Assembly: GCA_002840405.1 (NCBI GenBank)
Contig: PHAR01000001.1
Coordinates: forward strand, 516,320 to 580,319
DNA length: 64,000 nucleotides
Direction: 5' to 3'
Source of the DNA: Deltaproteobacteria bacterium HGW-Deltaproteobacteria-8
GTDB lineage: Bacteria > Desulfobacterota > Desulfovibrionia > Desulfovibrionales > Desulfovibrionaceae
Positions 24,895 to 34,807 of this stretch are shown here, in pieces; within the stretch, counting starts at the first letter, position 1, and every line of letters begins with the position of its first letter. The notes under the pieces are model-generated. The model did not search any database, was not told the DNA's origin, and saw nothing but the letters and a program-made list of their open reading frames with translations. The position numbers were made by a program, and so were the translations under genes.

Positions 24895-25901
24895 CGGGCG
24901 ACCTGCTCGACAACCCGCGGGCCTATTCCTTTTTCCAGGCCATCCGCCTCTTGCGCCTGCATGTCGGCATGTGCTCGGGCGCGGGCCTGGAGGATTTCCT
25001 CCGCGACCACCTGCGCGTGCGCCCACAGCTTTCCCTGGGCTTTCCCGCCACGGACATCACCCGCATCGACACGCTGCCCCAGGAAGGCAGGGACATTTTC
25101 CGCATTGAGGCGACGTTCATGGGCCTCTACGGGGCCTCGTCGCCCATGCCCACGTTCTACACCGAGGAGCTGCTGGAAGAGTCCTCGGATGACAAGTCCG
25201 TCACCCGCGAGTTCATCGATGTCCTGAACAACGACTTCTACATCCAGTTCTTCCGCGCCTGGAGCCGTTCCAGGCTCATGGTCAAGGCCGTTGACGAGCG
25301 CGACAACTCCTGGCTGGAGCGGCTCAACTGCCTGCTCGGCTTCGGGCACGCGGAGACGCGGGGCGCGATCCCGGAGGAGTGCCGCAGCTTCCGCCACATC
25401 GGGCTCTTGACCCAGTACCCGCGAAGCGCCCTGGGGCTGAAGACCCTGCTGAAGGACGCCCTGGAGCTCGGCAACGTGCGCATTGAGCAGTGCGTGCTGC
25501 GCAAGGTGAAGATTCCGGAGGACCAGCGGTTCAGCCTCGGCGAGGACTCCAACGTCCTGGGCGAGCGGTCCTGGATCGGCGAGGAGCTGGACGACCGCAC
25601 GGGCAAATGCGCCGTGGCCGTGCGCGAGCTGGACGCCACGCAGTATCACGACATGCTGCCCGGAAACGCGGGCGGCAAGAAGCTCGACAACATGGTCCGC
25701 AGCTACCTGGTGGAGCCGTTCAAATATGACCTCGTGCTTGAACTGCGGCCCGGCGAAGCCCAGGCCGCCATCATCGGCGGGGAGACCTGGTCCAGGCTCG
25801 GGTACGACACCTGGATATTCTCTGGAGAGGGCATCGAGCATGCGGAGGCGACCTTCCCGAATGATGGCGGCCAGGTGCATGCCGCCAACGCCACGATGTA
25901 G
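24858..25901 (+). CDS. tssG: T6SS baseplate protein TssG
   Basis: A 347-residue TssG (VasB/ImpH) protein: AYSFFQAIRLLRLHVG near the start, PQLSLGFPATDITRID, and MGLYGASSPMPTFYTEELL are conserved elements. The only start that keeps the conserved N-terminus is TTG at 24858, inside tssF, with AAGGAG 9 bases upstream; no ATG or GTG lies in frame before the FFQAIRLL segment. The rare start plus overlap probably lowers TssG output relative to TssF, in line with a 2:1 TssF:TssG wedge. Confidence 0.92.
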   Translation: MECNDRRPPAAVTGDLLDNPRAYSFFQAIRLLRLHVGMCSGAGLEDFLRDHLRVRPQLSLGFPATDITRIDTLPQEGRDIFRIEATFMGLYGASSPMPTFYTEELLEESSDDKSVTREFIDVLNNDFYIQFFRAWSRSRLMVKAVDERDNSWLERLNCLLGFGHAETRGAIPEECRSFRHIGLLTQYPRSALGLKTLLKDALELGNVRIEQCVLRKVKIPEDQRFSLGEDSNVLGERSWIGEELDDRTGKCAVAVRELDATQYHDMLPGNAGGKKLDNMVRSYLVEPFKYDLVLELRPGEAQAAIIGGETWSRLGYDTWIFSGEGIEHAEATFPNDGGQVHAANATM

Positions 25902-25961
25902 GGCAACGACACGCTAAGGGCCGACACGCTGCAAGGCCGAGGACACGCAAGGAGACACGCG

Positions 25962-28610
25962 ATGATCAACGTTGACATGAAGAGCCTGCTTTCCAAGCTC
26001 AACACTTACAGCACCAACGCCCTGCACAACGCGGCCGGACTCTGCGTCTCGCGCACGCACTATGAAGTCACCGTGGAGCATTTCTTCCTCAAGTGCCTGG
26101 AGGACGTGAACAGCGACCTGCCGCTGATCCTGCGCCAGTACGGCGTGGAGTCGGCCCGGTTCACGGCGGCCCTGTCCGACGTGCTGGAGGACTTCAAGTC
26201 CGGCAACTCCGGCAAGCCCGTGTTCTCGCCCATGTTCATCGAGCTTGTGGAGGACGCCTGGCTCATCGCCTCGGTGGAGCTCGGCGACACCCGCATCCGC
26301 TCCGGCGCGGTGCTGCTGGCCTTCCTGGCCAAGCCGAACTTCTACGCCTCCGGGGCGTACGCCAGCCTGTTGTCCGAGGTCAGCCGCGACTCCCTGCTCA
26401 AGGACTTCTGGTCCATCGCCAAGACCTCGGTGGAGCACAAGCTCCCGGCCGCCGAACCCGGCGGCTCGGCCTCGTCGGCTCCTGGCGCGGCCAAGGGCGC
26501 GGGCGGGTTCATCGAGCGCTTCTGCGTGGACTTCACGGCCAAGGCCAGGGACGGCGGCATCGACCCCGTGTTCGGCCGCGACGCCGAGATGCGACAGATG
26601 GTGGACATCCTGGCCCGCCGCCGCAAGAACAACCCCATCCTGGTGGGCGAACCCGGCGTGGGCAAAACCGCCGCCATCGAGGGCCTGGCCCTGCGCATCA
26701 TCGAGGGCGACGTGCCTGAAGTCTTAAGCGGCGTGACCCTGCTCGGCCTGGACATGGGCCTGCTGGAGGCCGGCGCAGGCATGAAGGGCGAGTTCGAGAA
26801 CCGCCTCAAGGGCGTCATCGACGAGATCAAGTCCAGCGAAAAGCCCATCATCCTGTTCATCGACGAGGCCCACACCCTGGTCGGCGCGGGCGGCTCGGCA
26901 GGCGGCTCGGACGCGGCCAACCTGCTCAAGCCCGCCCTGGCGCGCGGCGAGCTCAAGACCTGCGCGGCCACCACCTGGACCGAGTACAAGAAGTATTTCG
27001 AGAAGGACCCGGCCCTGGCCCGGCGCTTCCAGCTGGTCAAGCTGGACCCGCCGTCGGTGGATACCACCACCATCATCCTGCGCGGCCTGCGCGACAGCTA
27101 CGAGAAGTCGCACAACGTCATCATCCGCGACGACGCGGCAGTGGCCGCCGCCGTCTATTCCGACCGCTACATCGCGGGCCGCTTCCTGCCGGACAAGGCC
27201 ATCGACCTCTTGGACACCACCTGCGCCCGGGTCAAGGTCAACCTGTCGTCCAAGCCCGCCGTGCTGGAGGACTGCGAACGCACGGCCCAGGCCCTGGAGC
27301 GCGAGAAAAAGGCCCTGGAGCGCGACCGGCTGAACGGCGTGGCCATAGACGAGGCCCGGTACAAGGAGGTCGTGGAGACCATCGCCGCCAAGACCGCTGA
27401 GGCGGACAGCATCCGCGAGCACTGGCTCAAGGAGAAGGGCGCCGCCCACGCGGTGCTCGACGCCCGCAAGCTGGTCCTGGAGGCCAGCACCGCCGAAAAC
27501 GCGGACGAGGGTGCGGTCGGCAAGCTCAAGGGCGAGCTCGACGCGCGGGACAAGGAGCTGGCCGCCCTCCAGGGCGACGAGCCCATGGTGCAGATCGAGG
27601 TGACCCCGGACCTTGTCGGGCGCGTGGTCTCCGACTGGACCGGCATCCCGGTGGGCAAGATGGCGCGCGACGAGGCCAAGACCGTGGTCGACCTGGACGT
27701 GCGGCTCCAGGACCGGGTCAAGGGCCAGAACCAGGGGCTGGCCGCCATCGCCGAGGTCATCCGCGCCTCCAAGGCGGGCATCAAGAATCCGGACCAGCCC
27801 ATCGGCGTGTTCCTGCTGGTCGGACCCTCGGGCGTGGGCAAGACCGAGACCGGCCTGTCCCTGGCCGACCTGCTGTTCGGCAACGAGAGCTCGGTGGTCA
27901 CCATCAACATGAGCGAATTTCAGGAGAAGCACACGGTCTCGCGGCTCATCGGCTCGCCTCCGGGCTATGTCGGCTACGGCGAGGGCGGCATGCTGACCGA
28001 GGCGGTGCGCCGCCAGCCGTACAGCGTGGTCCTGCTCGACGAGGTGGAGAAGGCGCACCTGGACGTCATGAACACCTTCTACCAGGTGTTCGACAAGGGC
28101 ATACTCACCGACGGCGAGGGCAAGGACATCAATTTCAAGAACACCATCATCATCCTGACCTCCAACCTCGGCACCGACGTCATCCAGGAGATGACCGGGG
28201 CCGGCGGCGAGATGCCGCTTGAGGCCGTGGTCTCGGCGATCCGGCCCATCCTCTCCCAGCACTTCAAGCCCGCGCTTCTGGCGCGCATGAGCGTGGTGCC
28301 CTTTGTCAGCCTCGACCCCGGGGCCATGAAGCTCATCGTCCGGCTGAAGCTTGGCAAGCTCAAGAAGATGCTTTTGAACAACAACAAGATGCTGCTCTCC
28401 TTTGACGAGGCCGTGGTGGACCAGATCGCGGCCCGCTGCACCGAGGTGGAGACCGGGGCGCGCAACATCGAGTACATCCTGAACGGGAACGTGCTGCCCC
28501 AGATGTCAAAGGAGATCCTGGGCCACATGACCCAGGGCGGCATGCCGTCGGCCGTGCACTTAAGCGTTGCCGAAGACGGCTCCTTTGCCATGAAGTTTTC
28601 CCAGAACTAG
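25962..28610 (+). CDS. clpV: T6SS AAA+ ATPase TssH (ClpV)
   Basis: An 882-residue double-AAA+ unfoldase. It has the ClpV N-domain (about 1-160), first AAA with Walker A GEPGVGKT and Walker B ILFIDEAHTL, a ClpB-like middle region (about 410-520), and second AAA with GPSGVGKTETG and VVLLDEVEKAH. It disassembles contracted TssBC sheath for reuse. It follows tssG by 60 bases and has its own ribosome site. Confidence 0.96.
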   Translation: MINVDMKSLLSKLNTYSTNALHNAAGLCVSRTHYEVTVEHFFLKCLEDVNSDLPLILRQYGVESARFTAALSDVLEDFKSGNSGKPVFSPMFIELVEDAWLIASVELGDTRIRSGAVLLAFLAKPNFYASGAYASLLSEVSRDSLLKDFWSIAKTSVEHKLPAAEPGGSASSAPGAAKGAGGFIERFCVDFTAKARDGGIDPVFGRDAEMRQMVDILARRRKNNPILVGEPGVGKTAAIEGLALRIIEGDVPEVLSGVTLLGLDMGLLEAGAGMKGEFENRLKGVIDEIKSSEKPIILFIDEAHTLVGAGGSAGGSDAANLLKPALARGELKTCAATTWTEYKKYFEKDPALARRFQLVKLDPPSVDTTTIILRGLRDSYEKSHNVIIRDDAAVAAAVYSDRYIAGRFLPDKAIDLLDTTCARVKVNLSSKPAVLEDCERTAQALEREKKALERDRLNGVAIDEARYKEVVETIAAKTAEADSIREHWLKEKGAAHAVLDARKLVLEASTAENADEGAVGKLKGELDARDKELAALQGDEPMVQIEVTPDLVGRVVSDWTGIPVGKMARDEAKTVVDLDVRLQDRVKGQNQGLAAIAEVIRASKAGIKNPDQPIGVFLLVGPSGVGKTETGLSLADLLFGNESSVVTINMSEFQEKHTVSRLIGSPPGYVGYGEGGMLTEAVRRQPYSVVLLDEVEKAHLDVMNTFYQVFDKGILTDGEGKDINFKNTIIILTSNLGTDVIQEMTGAGGEMPLEAVVSAIRPILSQHFKPALLARMSVVPFVSLDPGAMKLIVRLKLGKLKKMLLNNNKMLLSFDEAVVDQIAARCTEVETGARNIEYILNGNVLPQMSKEILGHMTQGGMPSAVHLSVAEDGSFAMKFSQN

Positions 28611-28633
28611 CGACACCTTGAGAGGAGTCCCCT

Positions 28634-30883
28634 ATGGCGGAACAAATCAAGCCGAAGTTCGTGTTCGAGTCCAAGGCCTTGGACAGGAATACCTTCTCCG
28701 TCGTCAAGTTCGCGGGCACCGAGGGGCTGTCGTCCCTGTACCGGTTCGACATCACCCTGATCTCCAAACAGGCCGACCTCGACCTGGCCGAGATCCTGCA
28801 GAACCCGGCGGAGTTCACCATCAAGCGCAGCGACGGCGACATCCCCTTCCGGGGCATCCTCAGCTCCTTTGAGCAGCTGCAGCAGGCCGGGGAGTATGTC
28901 TTCTACCGCGCGGAACTGGTGCCCAAGCTGTGGTGGAGCACGCTGACCCAGCACAACCAGATCTTCCTGAACAAGACCGCCCAGGACTTCCTCAACGATG
29001 TGCTCAAGGACGGCGGCTTGAAGCAGGGGCTGAACTACGACTTCAAGCTGCAGGGCGCGTACCCGTCCTGGGAATACATCTGCCAGTATGGCGAGTCGCA
29101 CTTCAGCTTCGTGTCCCGCTGGCTTGAGCGCGACGGGATGTACTACTACTTCGAGCAGACCGACCAGGGCGAGAAGATGGTCATCACCGACACGCACATC
29201 TCGCATTCGGTCATGTCCGAGGGCACGTCCCTGATCTACTCGCCGCCCAGCAACATGGACCACATCAAGCGCGAGGAAGTGGTCAAGAACTTCATGCTCA
29301 AGCAGCAGCCCATGCCCAAGAAGGTGCTGCTGAAGGACTACAACTACCGCAAGCCGAGCCTGGAGATGATGGCCGAGGCCATCGTCTCGCCAAATGGCTT
29401 TGGGGAAATCTACATCTACGGGGAGCATTTCCAGACCCCCGGCGATGGCGAGAAGCTCGCCAAGGTCAGGGCCGAGGAATACCTGTGCCGGGAAAAGGTC
29501 TTCCATGGCGTGTCCACGGTCCCGTACATCCGCACCGGCTACATCTTCGAGCTCAAGGACCACTACCGCCAGGACTTCAACCAGCGCTACCTGACCATCG
29601 AGGTGACCCACGAGGGCAGCCAGGAGGCCTACCTGATCTCCGGCCTGGGGCTGCACCTGGCCAAGGACGAGGACCGGCTTTACTACCGCAACTCCTTCTC
29701 CTGCATCCCGGCCACCACGCAGTTCCGGCCCGAGCGCAAGACCGAGAAGCCCAAGTTCCACGGCTCCATGAACGCCAAGATCGACGCCTCGGGCAGCGGC
29801 CAGTATGCCGAGCTGGACAGCCAGGGCCGCTACAAGGTCGTGCTGCCGCTCGACACCTCTGGCCGCAGCGGCGGGAAGGCCACGGCCTGGCTGCGCATGG
29901 CCCAGCCCTACTCCGGTTCAGACCACGGCATGCACTTCCCCCTGCACAAGGACACCGAGGTCCTGCTCACCTGCATCGACGGCGACCCGGACCGGCCCAT
30001 CATCCAGGCCGCAGTGCCCAACCCCGAGACCCCCAGCCAGGTGACGGACTCCAACCAGACCCAGTGCCTCATCACCACCGGCGGCCAGAACCGCATCCAC
30101 ATGGAAGATGTGACCGACAGCGAGGGCATCCTGATACAGACCCCCAAGTCGGACTCATGGCAACGGCTTGGGGCCCCCAATGCCCAGGCGACTGCTCGGG
30201 ATACCAAGCCCGACGGCATCGCGATGCATACGGACGGCACGGTTGACATCACCACACAGGACTATTCACTGATGGTGAAAGGCGACGAGACAAGAACGGT
30301 CAAGGGCTCCTCGGAAGCGCATGTCTATGGCAGCAGGTTTGAATCCTTTCTGGGAGAGAAGCTGCACCTGTCGGCAGGGGTTTTCACCAGCCTCAAGACG
30401 GCGTATTCGGTCTACTCCGCATGGAAAGAATACAAGTTCAAGCAGAGCGTTACCAAGATGCGAGGCGATGTGCAAAAGCTCACGGGAGAGGTCAGCACCC
30501 TCACCGGGAACCAGACGGACATCGCCGAGAGCGTTACCGAGTTGACCGCTGCGCACACCCAGCTGCGTGAGGACCACAGCACCCTCACGGGACAGCACAA
30601 CGCGCTCAAAGGCCAAACCGCGAGTCTCGCCGGGCAGACCAGCAAGCTCGCCGGCAGCGTAGAGAAGGTTTCCGGCGACGTAAGCAAGCTCGCCGGGGCG
30701 GAAAGCGAACTCTGCGGCGAGGTGACCAAATTGACGGGCATGTTCACTAGAAGCGTCGGCGAGAGCGTCTCCATGATCGGCCTGAAGACACAGAGCATTG
30801 CCACCAAGACAACGGTTTCCGGAGAGGCAAGCCACATCTCCGGTGAGGTGAACACCATCGCCGGATTGATCAACCAGATATAG
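28634..30883 (+). CDS. vgrG: T6SS spike protein VgrG (TssI) with heptad-repeat C-terminal tail
   Basis: A 749-residue spike trimer subunit. Residues 1-~510 are the usual gp27/gp5-like VgrG core (FRGILSSFEQLQQAGEYVFYRAELVP; WEYICQYGESHFSFVSRWLERDG; GDPDRPIIQAAVPN near the OB fold). The remaining ~240 residues are atypical. After a beta-prism-like stretch (DGTVDITTQDYSLMV), residues 613-745 are almost pure seven-residue repeats of the form x-x-x-L-(T/A/S)-G-x, about 13 in register. No known toxin domain is visible in the tail. It may be a trimeric stalk that carries the DUF4150/PAAR-like tip or the downstream accessory proteins. Confidence 0.94.
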   Translation: MAEQIKPKFVFESKALDRNTFSVVKFAGTEGLSSLYRFDITLISKQADLDLAEILQNPAEFTIKRSDGDIPFRGILSSFEQLQQAGEYVFYRAELVPKLWWSTLTQHNQIFLNKTAQDFLNDVLKDGGLKQGLNYDFKLQGAYPSWEYICQYGESHFSFVSRWLERDGMYYYFEQTDQGEKMVITDTHISHSVMSEGTSLIYSPPSNMDHIKREEVVKNFMLKQQPMPKKVLLKDYNYRKPSLEMMAEAIVSPNGFGEIYIYGEHFQTPGDGEKLAKVRAEEYLCREKVFHGVSTVPYIRTGYIFELKDHYRQDFNQRYLTIEVTHEGSQEAYLISGLGLHLAKDEDRLYYRNSFSCIPATTQFRPERKTEKPKFHGSMNAKIDASGSGQYAELDSQGRYKVVLPLDTSGRSGGKATAWLRMAQPYSGSDHGMHFPLHKDTEVLLTCIDGDPDRPIIQAAVPNPETPSQVTDSNQTQCLITTGGQNRIHMEDVTDSEGILIQTPKSDSWQRLGAPNAQATARDTKPDGIAMHTDGTVDITTQDYSLMVKGDETRTVKGSSEAHVYGSRFESFLGEKLHLSAGVFTSLKTAYSVYSAWKEYKFKQSVTKMRGDVQKLTGEVSTLTGNQTDIAESVTELTAAHTQLREDHSTLTGQHNALKGQTASLAGQTSKLAGSVEKVSGDVSKLAGAESELCGEVTKLTGMFTRSVGESVSMIGLKTQSIATKTTVSGEASHISGEVNTIAGLINQI

Positions 30884-30895
30884 GAACACGGCCCC

Positions 30896-33800
30896 ATGAA
30901 GATATTCAAGGAAAAGCAGCACTCCTTTTTCCCGCGGCCCTTCGGTATCCGGGACGCGCTTTACTTGAGCGTCGGGGTCATGGCCTTCATCGACCTGAAC
31001 GACCCCGGGACCCTGCTCACCGAGCAGGAGCTGTGGAAGACCCTGCCCGGCGAACTCGGCCCCAAGCCGGTCATGGACCAGGGCATCCCAAAGCCGCGCG
31101 GCGAGGTCCTGGTCACCGGCTCCTGCCACGCCCCGCGCGGGCAGATGCGCCCTGCCTCGCAGGTGCGGGTGCGCGTGGGCGAGGTGGACAAGAAGCTCAG
31201 CGTCTACGGCGACCGCTACTGGAAGAACGGGCTCATCACCGAGGCCGAGCCCTTCGTGGAGATGCCCATCGTCTGGCCCAATGCCTATGGCGGCGAGGGT
31301 TTCGCCAAGAACCCCCTGGGCAAGGGCATCCACAAGCTGCCCATGCCCGACGGCTCCATGCTCGTGCCGCTGCCCAACCTGGAGCTGCCCGCCCAGCAGA
31401 TCGGCTCCCCCGGGCAGTCCCCGGACCCTGCCGGGTTCGGCCCGCTGGACCTCATGTGGCCACAGCGGCTGGGGAAGAGCGGCACCTACGACGAGAAGTG
31501 GAAGAACGAGCGCTGGCCTTACTTCCCGGACGACATGAACTACGAGTTCTTCAACATGGCCTGCGCGGACCAGTTCGCCACGGGGTATTTCGAGGGCGGC
31601 GAGGCCGTGACCATCGAGAACATGCACCCGGACCTGCCGGTCATCCAGACCACGTTGCCAAGGCTCAGGATGCGCTGCTTCGTGACCCTGAACACCCAGT
31701 TCAAGCCGCACACCTTCCCCGCCGGACCGCTGCCCTCGCACCAGATAAGTGAGACCGACGAGTTCCGCGAGGTCACGACCCAGCTGGAGACGGTCTGGCT
31801 GTTCCCGTCCATCATGCGCGGGCTGCTCATCTATCGCGGCAGCACCAGAATCATGGACGAGGAAAATGGCGACGTGCTCCGCGTCCTGATCCGCCACGAG
31901 CAGCAGTCCGAGGCCCCAAAGCCCATCGAACACTACCGGGACCTGCAGATCCAGCTCCTGGACCGGGGCGTGGGCGTGGACATGTCCGCCGCCGAGGCCG
32001 CCTTCGACGACGCCATGCAAAAGGCGCAAGCCTCCATGGTCAAGATCAAGAACATCCCCAAATTCGTGGACGCCATACGCCAGAAGGCCCTCGGCAATCG
32101 TCCAACCATGCCCATGGCGGAACCGGAGGAGGTGCTCGCCAAATCCAAGGCCATGCTCGCCGAGCAGTCCGCCCTGCTGGACAGGCTGGAGACCATGGCC
32201 AAGGGCATGCTGGCCAAGCATGGGCACATGATCGCATTCGACACCAGCATCTTCGACAGGTTCCGCGCCAAGATCGCAGAGATCGGCAACACCGTGGAGC
32301 AAAGCACTGCCAAGCTCTCCGCCACCAAGCAGAAGCTTGAGACCACGCGCGCCGCCATGATCAAGGAGCTCACGGGCAAACTCAAGGCAGTGAAGCCGGA
32401 ACATCTGGCCAAGGCGGGAGTGGACCCGGACGCGATGCTGCCCCCGGGCTTTCCGTTCAGCAAGAAGGGCAAGCCGTGGCATGACCGGGGCTTCCCCTTC
32501 GTCGTGGGCTGCCGCAAGGCGCTGGCTGAGGACCGCGCAACCCAATCCGCTCTGAAAGAGCTGGGCTTTCAGTCAGCAACCATTCATGCCGCGTGGCTCG
32601 GCGTCAACACGGACGCCCGGTATGATGCTCCGTCCGACTGGGGTCTCAAAGATCAGGACGTTCCCGCGCCCGAGGGCGTGCTCCTTCCCACAGGACTGGT
32701 GCTCCCCCGCTTCGACGGCCCAGTGCTGAACCGCATAGCCTGCCGCACGGCGCAACCCGAGGCAGGAGCCGTTGCAGCCGGAGCAGACCATGTTGTCGTC
32801 GGCCCGGACCACGTCATCCCCGGTTCGACCGCAACCGCCCTGTTCCTGCCCGCCGCCACGCTCATAGACCTGCCTTCCATGCCAGCGGCGCAGGGCGCGC
32901 CCGTGGTCTGCGTGGCCGATGACCTGCAAGCCCTGTTCATGGAACAGGAAGTGGGCGACTGCTGCTCCGTACTCTCCATGCCTGCGCCGGACACCAAGCT
33001 CGACAAGAATGCCGCAGAAGCGCTGAAGAAGGCGCAAACCGTGCTCGTGGTGCGCCCTGCCGGTTTCTCTTCCCGCATCGAACTGCGCGAGGACTGGGGG
33101 GCATGGAAACAGGTCTTGCCCACTGCGGAGCCGCTGGAATTGAAGCACGGCGCAACCGTGTTCCAAGCCCGCAGCAAGGATGCGGACATCCGCCAGTGGG
33201 TCTTCGACCACCTGCCCAAAACGCATGCGCAGGAGCATTCCGTCGCGCTGGGGAAACCCGCCCCCGGCAAGCCGCCAAGTGAAGATTTCCTCAAGGGGTT
33301 CAAGCCGGTCTTTCCTGATGTCATGGCGCTGACAAAGGGCGTCCATGCCGAGGTTAAGCAGGCCATGGAGGCGAAGTTCGCCCCGATGCAGGCAGAGGGC
33401 GCCACTCTGCTCGGCAAGCTCAGGGCAATAGCCACCGAGTATGCTGCCAAATATCCGGACAGCGGCATCGACCCCGCCCAAATAACTGTGGAGGCCACAG
33501 GCGCGCCCAGAACCACCTACGCCGAAGTCGGACAGAAGGTCTCGACCGCCATCCGCAGACATGCGGACAACCTGCGCGCCCAGAACCACCTGACCCCGGA
33601 ACTGGCCACCAGGATGGAGACGCAAGCCGCCAGCGCCGAACGCATGGGGACTGAAGGCGAAGCGAAATACACAGCCCTGGCGACCAAGATGGAGGCGAAG
33701 AAGCTGGAACTGGCGGGGGGGCTGAAAAAGCTCAAGGCCATGGAGCCACCGGAGCAGGCCAAGGCCAAACTCCTGGAGTATGGCCTCGACCCGGACGCCA

Positions 33801-34807
33801 TCCGGCCCTTGACCCGCGAGCAGGTGCAGCGCATGCACGAGCAGGGCAAGCCCCTGGCCGGAGCCATCCTGTCCGGGGTGGACCTGTCTGGCCTGGACCT
33901 GACCGACGCAGACCTGAGCGGCTGCAGGCTCAGCGGAACGCTCTTCACCAATACCCGGCTCGACGGGGCGCGGCTGGTGCAGGCCATGGCCGACAAGGCG
34001 GATTTCACCAAGGCCTCCCTCAAGGGCGCGGTCCTGGAGCGCGGCATGTTCGGCAAGGCCCTGTTCAGGGAGAGCGACCTGACCGGCTCCAAGGCCCGGC
34101 AGGCGATCTTCAGGGAGAGCGATTTCTCCGGCGCCACGCTGGCCGACGCCGACTTCGACATGACCATCCTCGAAAAGACCGACTTCACCAGGGCCAACCT
34201 CACCGGCGCCCGCATCAACATGTGCATGGTCAGCGGCAAGGCGGACAAGGCCGACTTCCAGAGTGCCCGCATCACCAAGTCCCTCTTCAAGGGCAGCAGC
34301 CTCGACAACGCGGATTTCCGCAAGGCCTCCGTCAACCAGAGCCTGTTCAACGGCGCCAAGGGCAAGAAGGTCAACTTCGCCGGGGCCAACCTGGACAAGC
34401 TGCGCAGCGGCGGCAACACCGAATTCCCCGGAGCGGACTTCACCGACGCCACCTTGCGCGGGGCCGGGCTGCGCGACACGGACCTGACGGGCTCCACCTT
34501 CCTTGGGGCCGACCTTGAGAGCGCCATGATCGAGAACAGCCAGCTTGTGGACACCAACTTCAACGGCGCTTCGGCCAAGCGGGCGCGGTTCACCAAGAGC
34601 AACCTGGAGGGGGCCAGCATGCGGGCCGCCAACCTGTTCATGGGCGGCTTGCGCAAGACGCGGCTGGTGAACACCGACCTGCGCGGCTCCAACCTGTTCG
34701 CTGTGGATTTCTACAAGTCCGTGGTGGGCAAGACCCGGTTCGAGGGCGCGAACCTGAAGAAGAGCCAACTGCACGACAGGCTCGACCTGCTGGAAAAAGA
34801 CGAATGA
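30896..34807 (+). CDS. Large DUF2169-pentapeptide-repeat T6SS accessory protein
   Basis: A 1303-residue protein, 12 bases after vgrG. Residues 1-~345 resemble DUF2169 (opening FGIRDALYLSVGVMAF; WPNAYGGEGFAKNPLG; GYFEGGEAVTIENMHPD). Residues ~360-540 are charged helices, ~545-800 are an unassigned alpha/beta region (contains VVCVADDLQALFM and TVLVVRPAGF), ~800-985 are more helices, and ~988-1290 are pentapeptide repeats (A(D/N)LxG type, e.g. VDLSGLDLTDADLSG) forming a right-handed beta-helix. DUF2169-pentapeptide proteins occur with VgrG and DUF4150 in T6SS loci and are thought to help assemble or load effectors; the middle region is new to me. The stop overlaps the next start (ATGA). Confidence 0.82.
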   Translation: MKIFKEKQHSFFPRPFGIRDALYLSVGVMAFIDLNDPGTLLTEQELWKTLPGELGPKPVMDQGIPKPRGEVLVTGSCHAPRGQMRPASQVRVRVGEVDKKLSVYGDRYWKNGLITEAEPFVEMPIVWPNAYGGEGFAKNPLGKGIHKLPMPDGSMLVPLPNLELPAQQIGSPGQSPDPAGFGPLDLMWPQRLGKSGTYDEKWKNERWPYFPDDMNYEFFNMACADQFATGYFEGGEAVTIENMHPDLPVIQTTLPRLRMRCFVTLNTQFKPHTFPAGPLPSHQISETDEFREVTTQLETVWLFPSIMRGLLIYRGSTRIMDEENGDVLRVLIRHEQQSEAPKPIEHYRDLQIQLLDRGVGVDMSAAEAAFDDAMQKAQASMVKIKNIPKFVDAIRQKALGNRPTMPMAEPEEVLAKSKAMLAEQSALLDRLETMAKGMLAKHGHMIAFDTSIFDRFRAKIAEIGNTVEQSTAKLSATKQKLETTRAAMIKELTGKLKAVKPEHLAKAGVDPDAMLPPGFPFSKKGKPWHDRGFPFVVGCRKALAEDRATQSALKELGFQSATIHAAWLGVNTDARYDAPSDWGLKDQDVPAPEGVLLPTGLVLPRFDGPVLNRIACRTAQPEAGAVAAGADHVVVGPDHVIPGSTATALFLPAATLIDLPSMPAAQGAPVVCVADDLQALFMEQEVGDCCSVLSMPAPDTKLDKNAAEALKKAQTVLVVRPAGFSSRIELREDWGAWKQVLPTAEPLELKHGATVFQARSKDADIRQWVFDHLPKTHAQEHSVALGKPAPGKPPSEDFLKGFKPVFPDVMALTKGVHAEVKQAMEAKFAPMQAEGATLLGKLRAIATEYAAKYPDSGIDPAQITVEATGAPRTTYAEVGQKVSTAIRRHADNLRAQNHLTPELATRMETQAASAERMGTEGEAKYTALATKMEAKKLELAGGLKKLKAMEPPEQAKAKLLEYGLDPDAIRPLTREQVQRMHEQGKPLAGAILSGVDLSGLDLTDADLSGCRLSGTLFTNTRLDGARLVQAMADKADFTKASLKGAVLERGMFGKALFRESDLTGSKARQAIFRESDFSGATLADADFDMTILEKTDFTRANLTGARINMCMVSGKADKADFQSARITKSLFKGSSLDNADFRKASVNQSLFNGAKGKKVNFAGANLDKLRSGGNTEFPGADFTDATLRGAGLRDTDLTGSTFLGADLESAMIENSQLVDTNFNGASAKRARFTKSNLEGASMRAANLFMGGLRKTRLVNTDLRGSNLFAVDFYKSVVGKTRFEGANLKKSQLHDRLDLLEKDE

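Noticed and set aside
32880-33060. TOPRIM-like nuclease domain inside the 1303-residue protein
   Set aside because: The strand-helix pattern is only faintly similar and the acidic Glu and DxD residues of TOPRIM are not in place.
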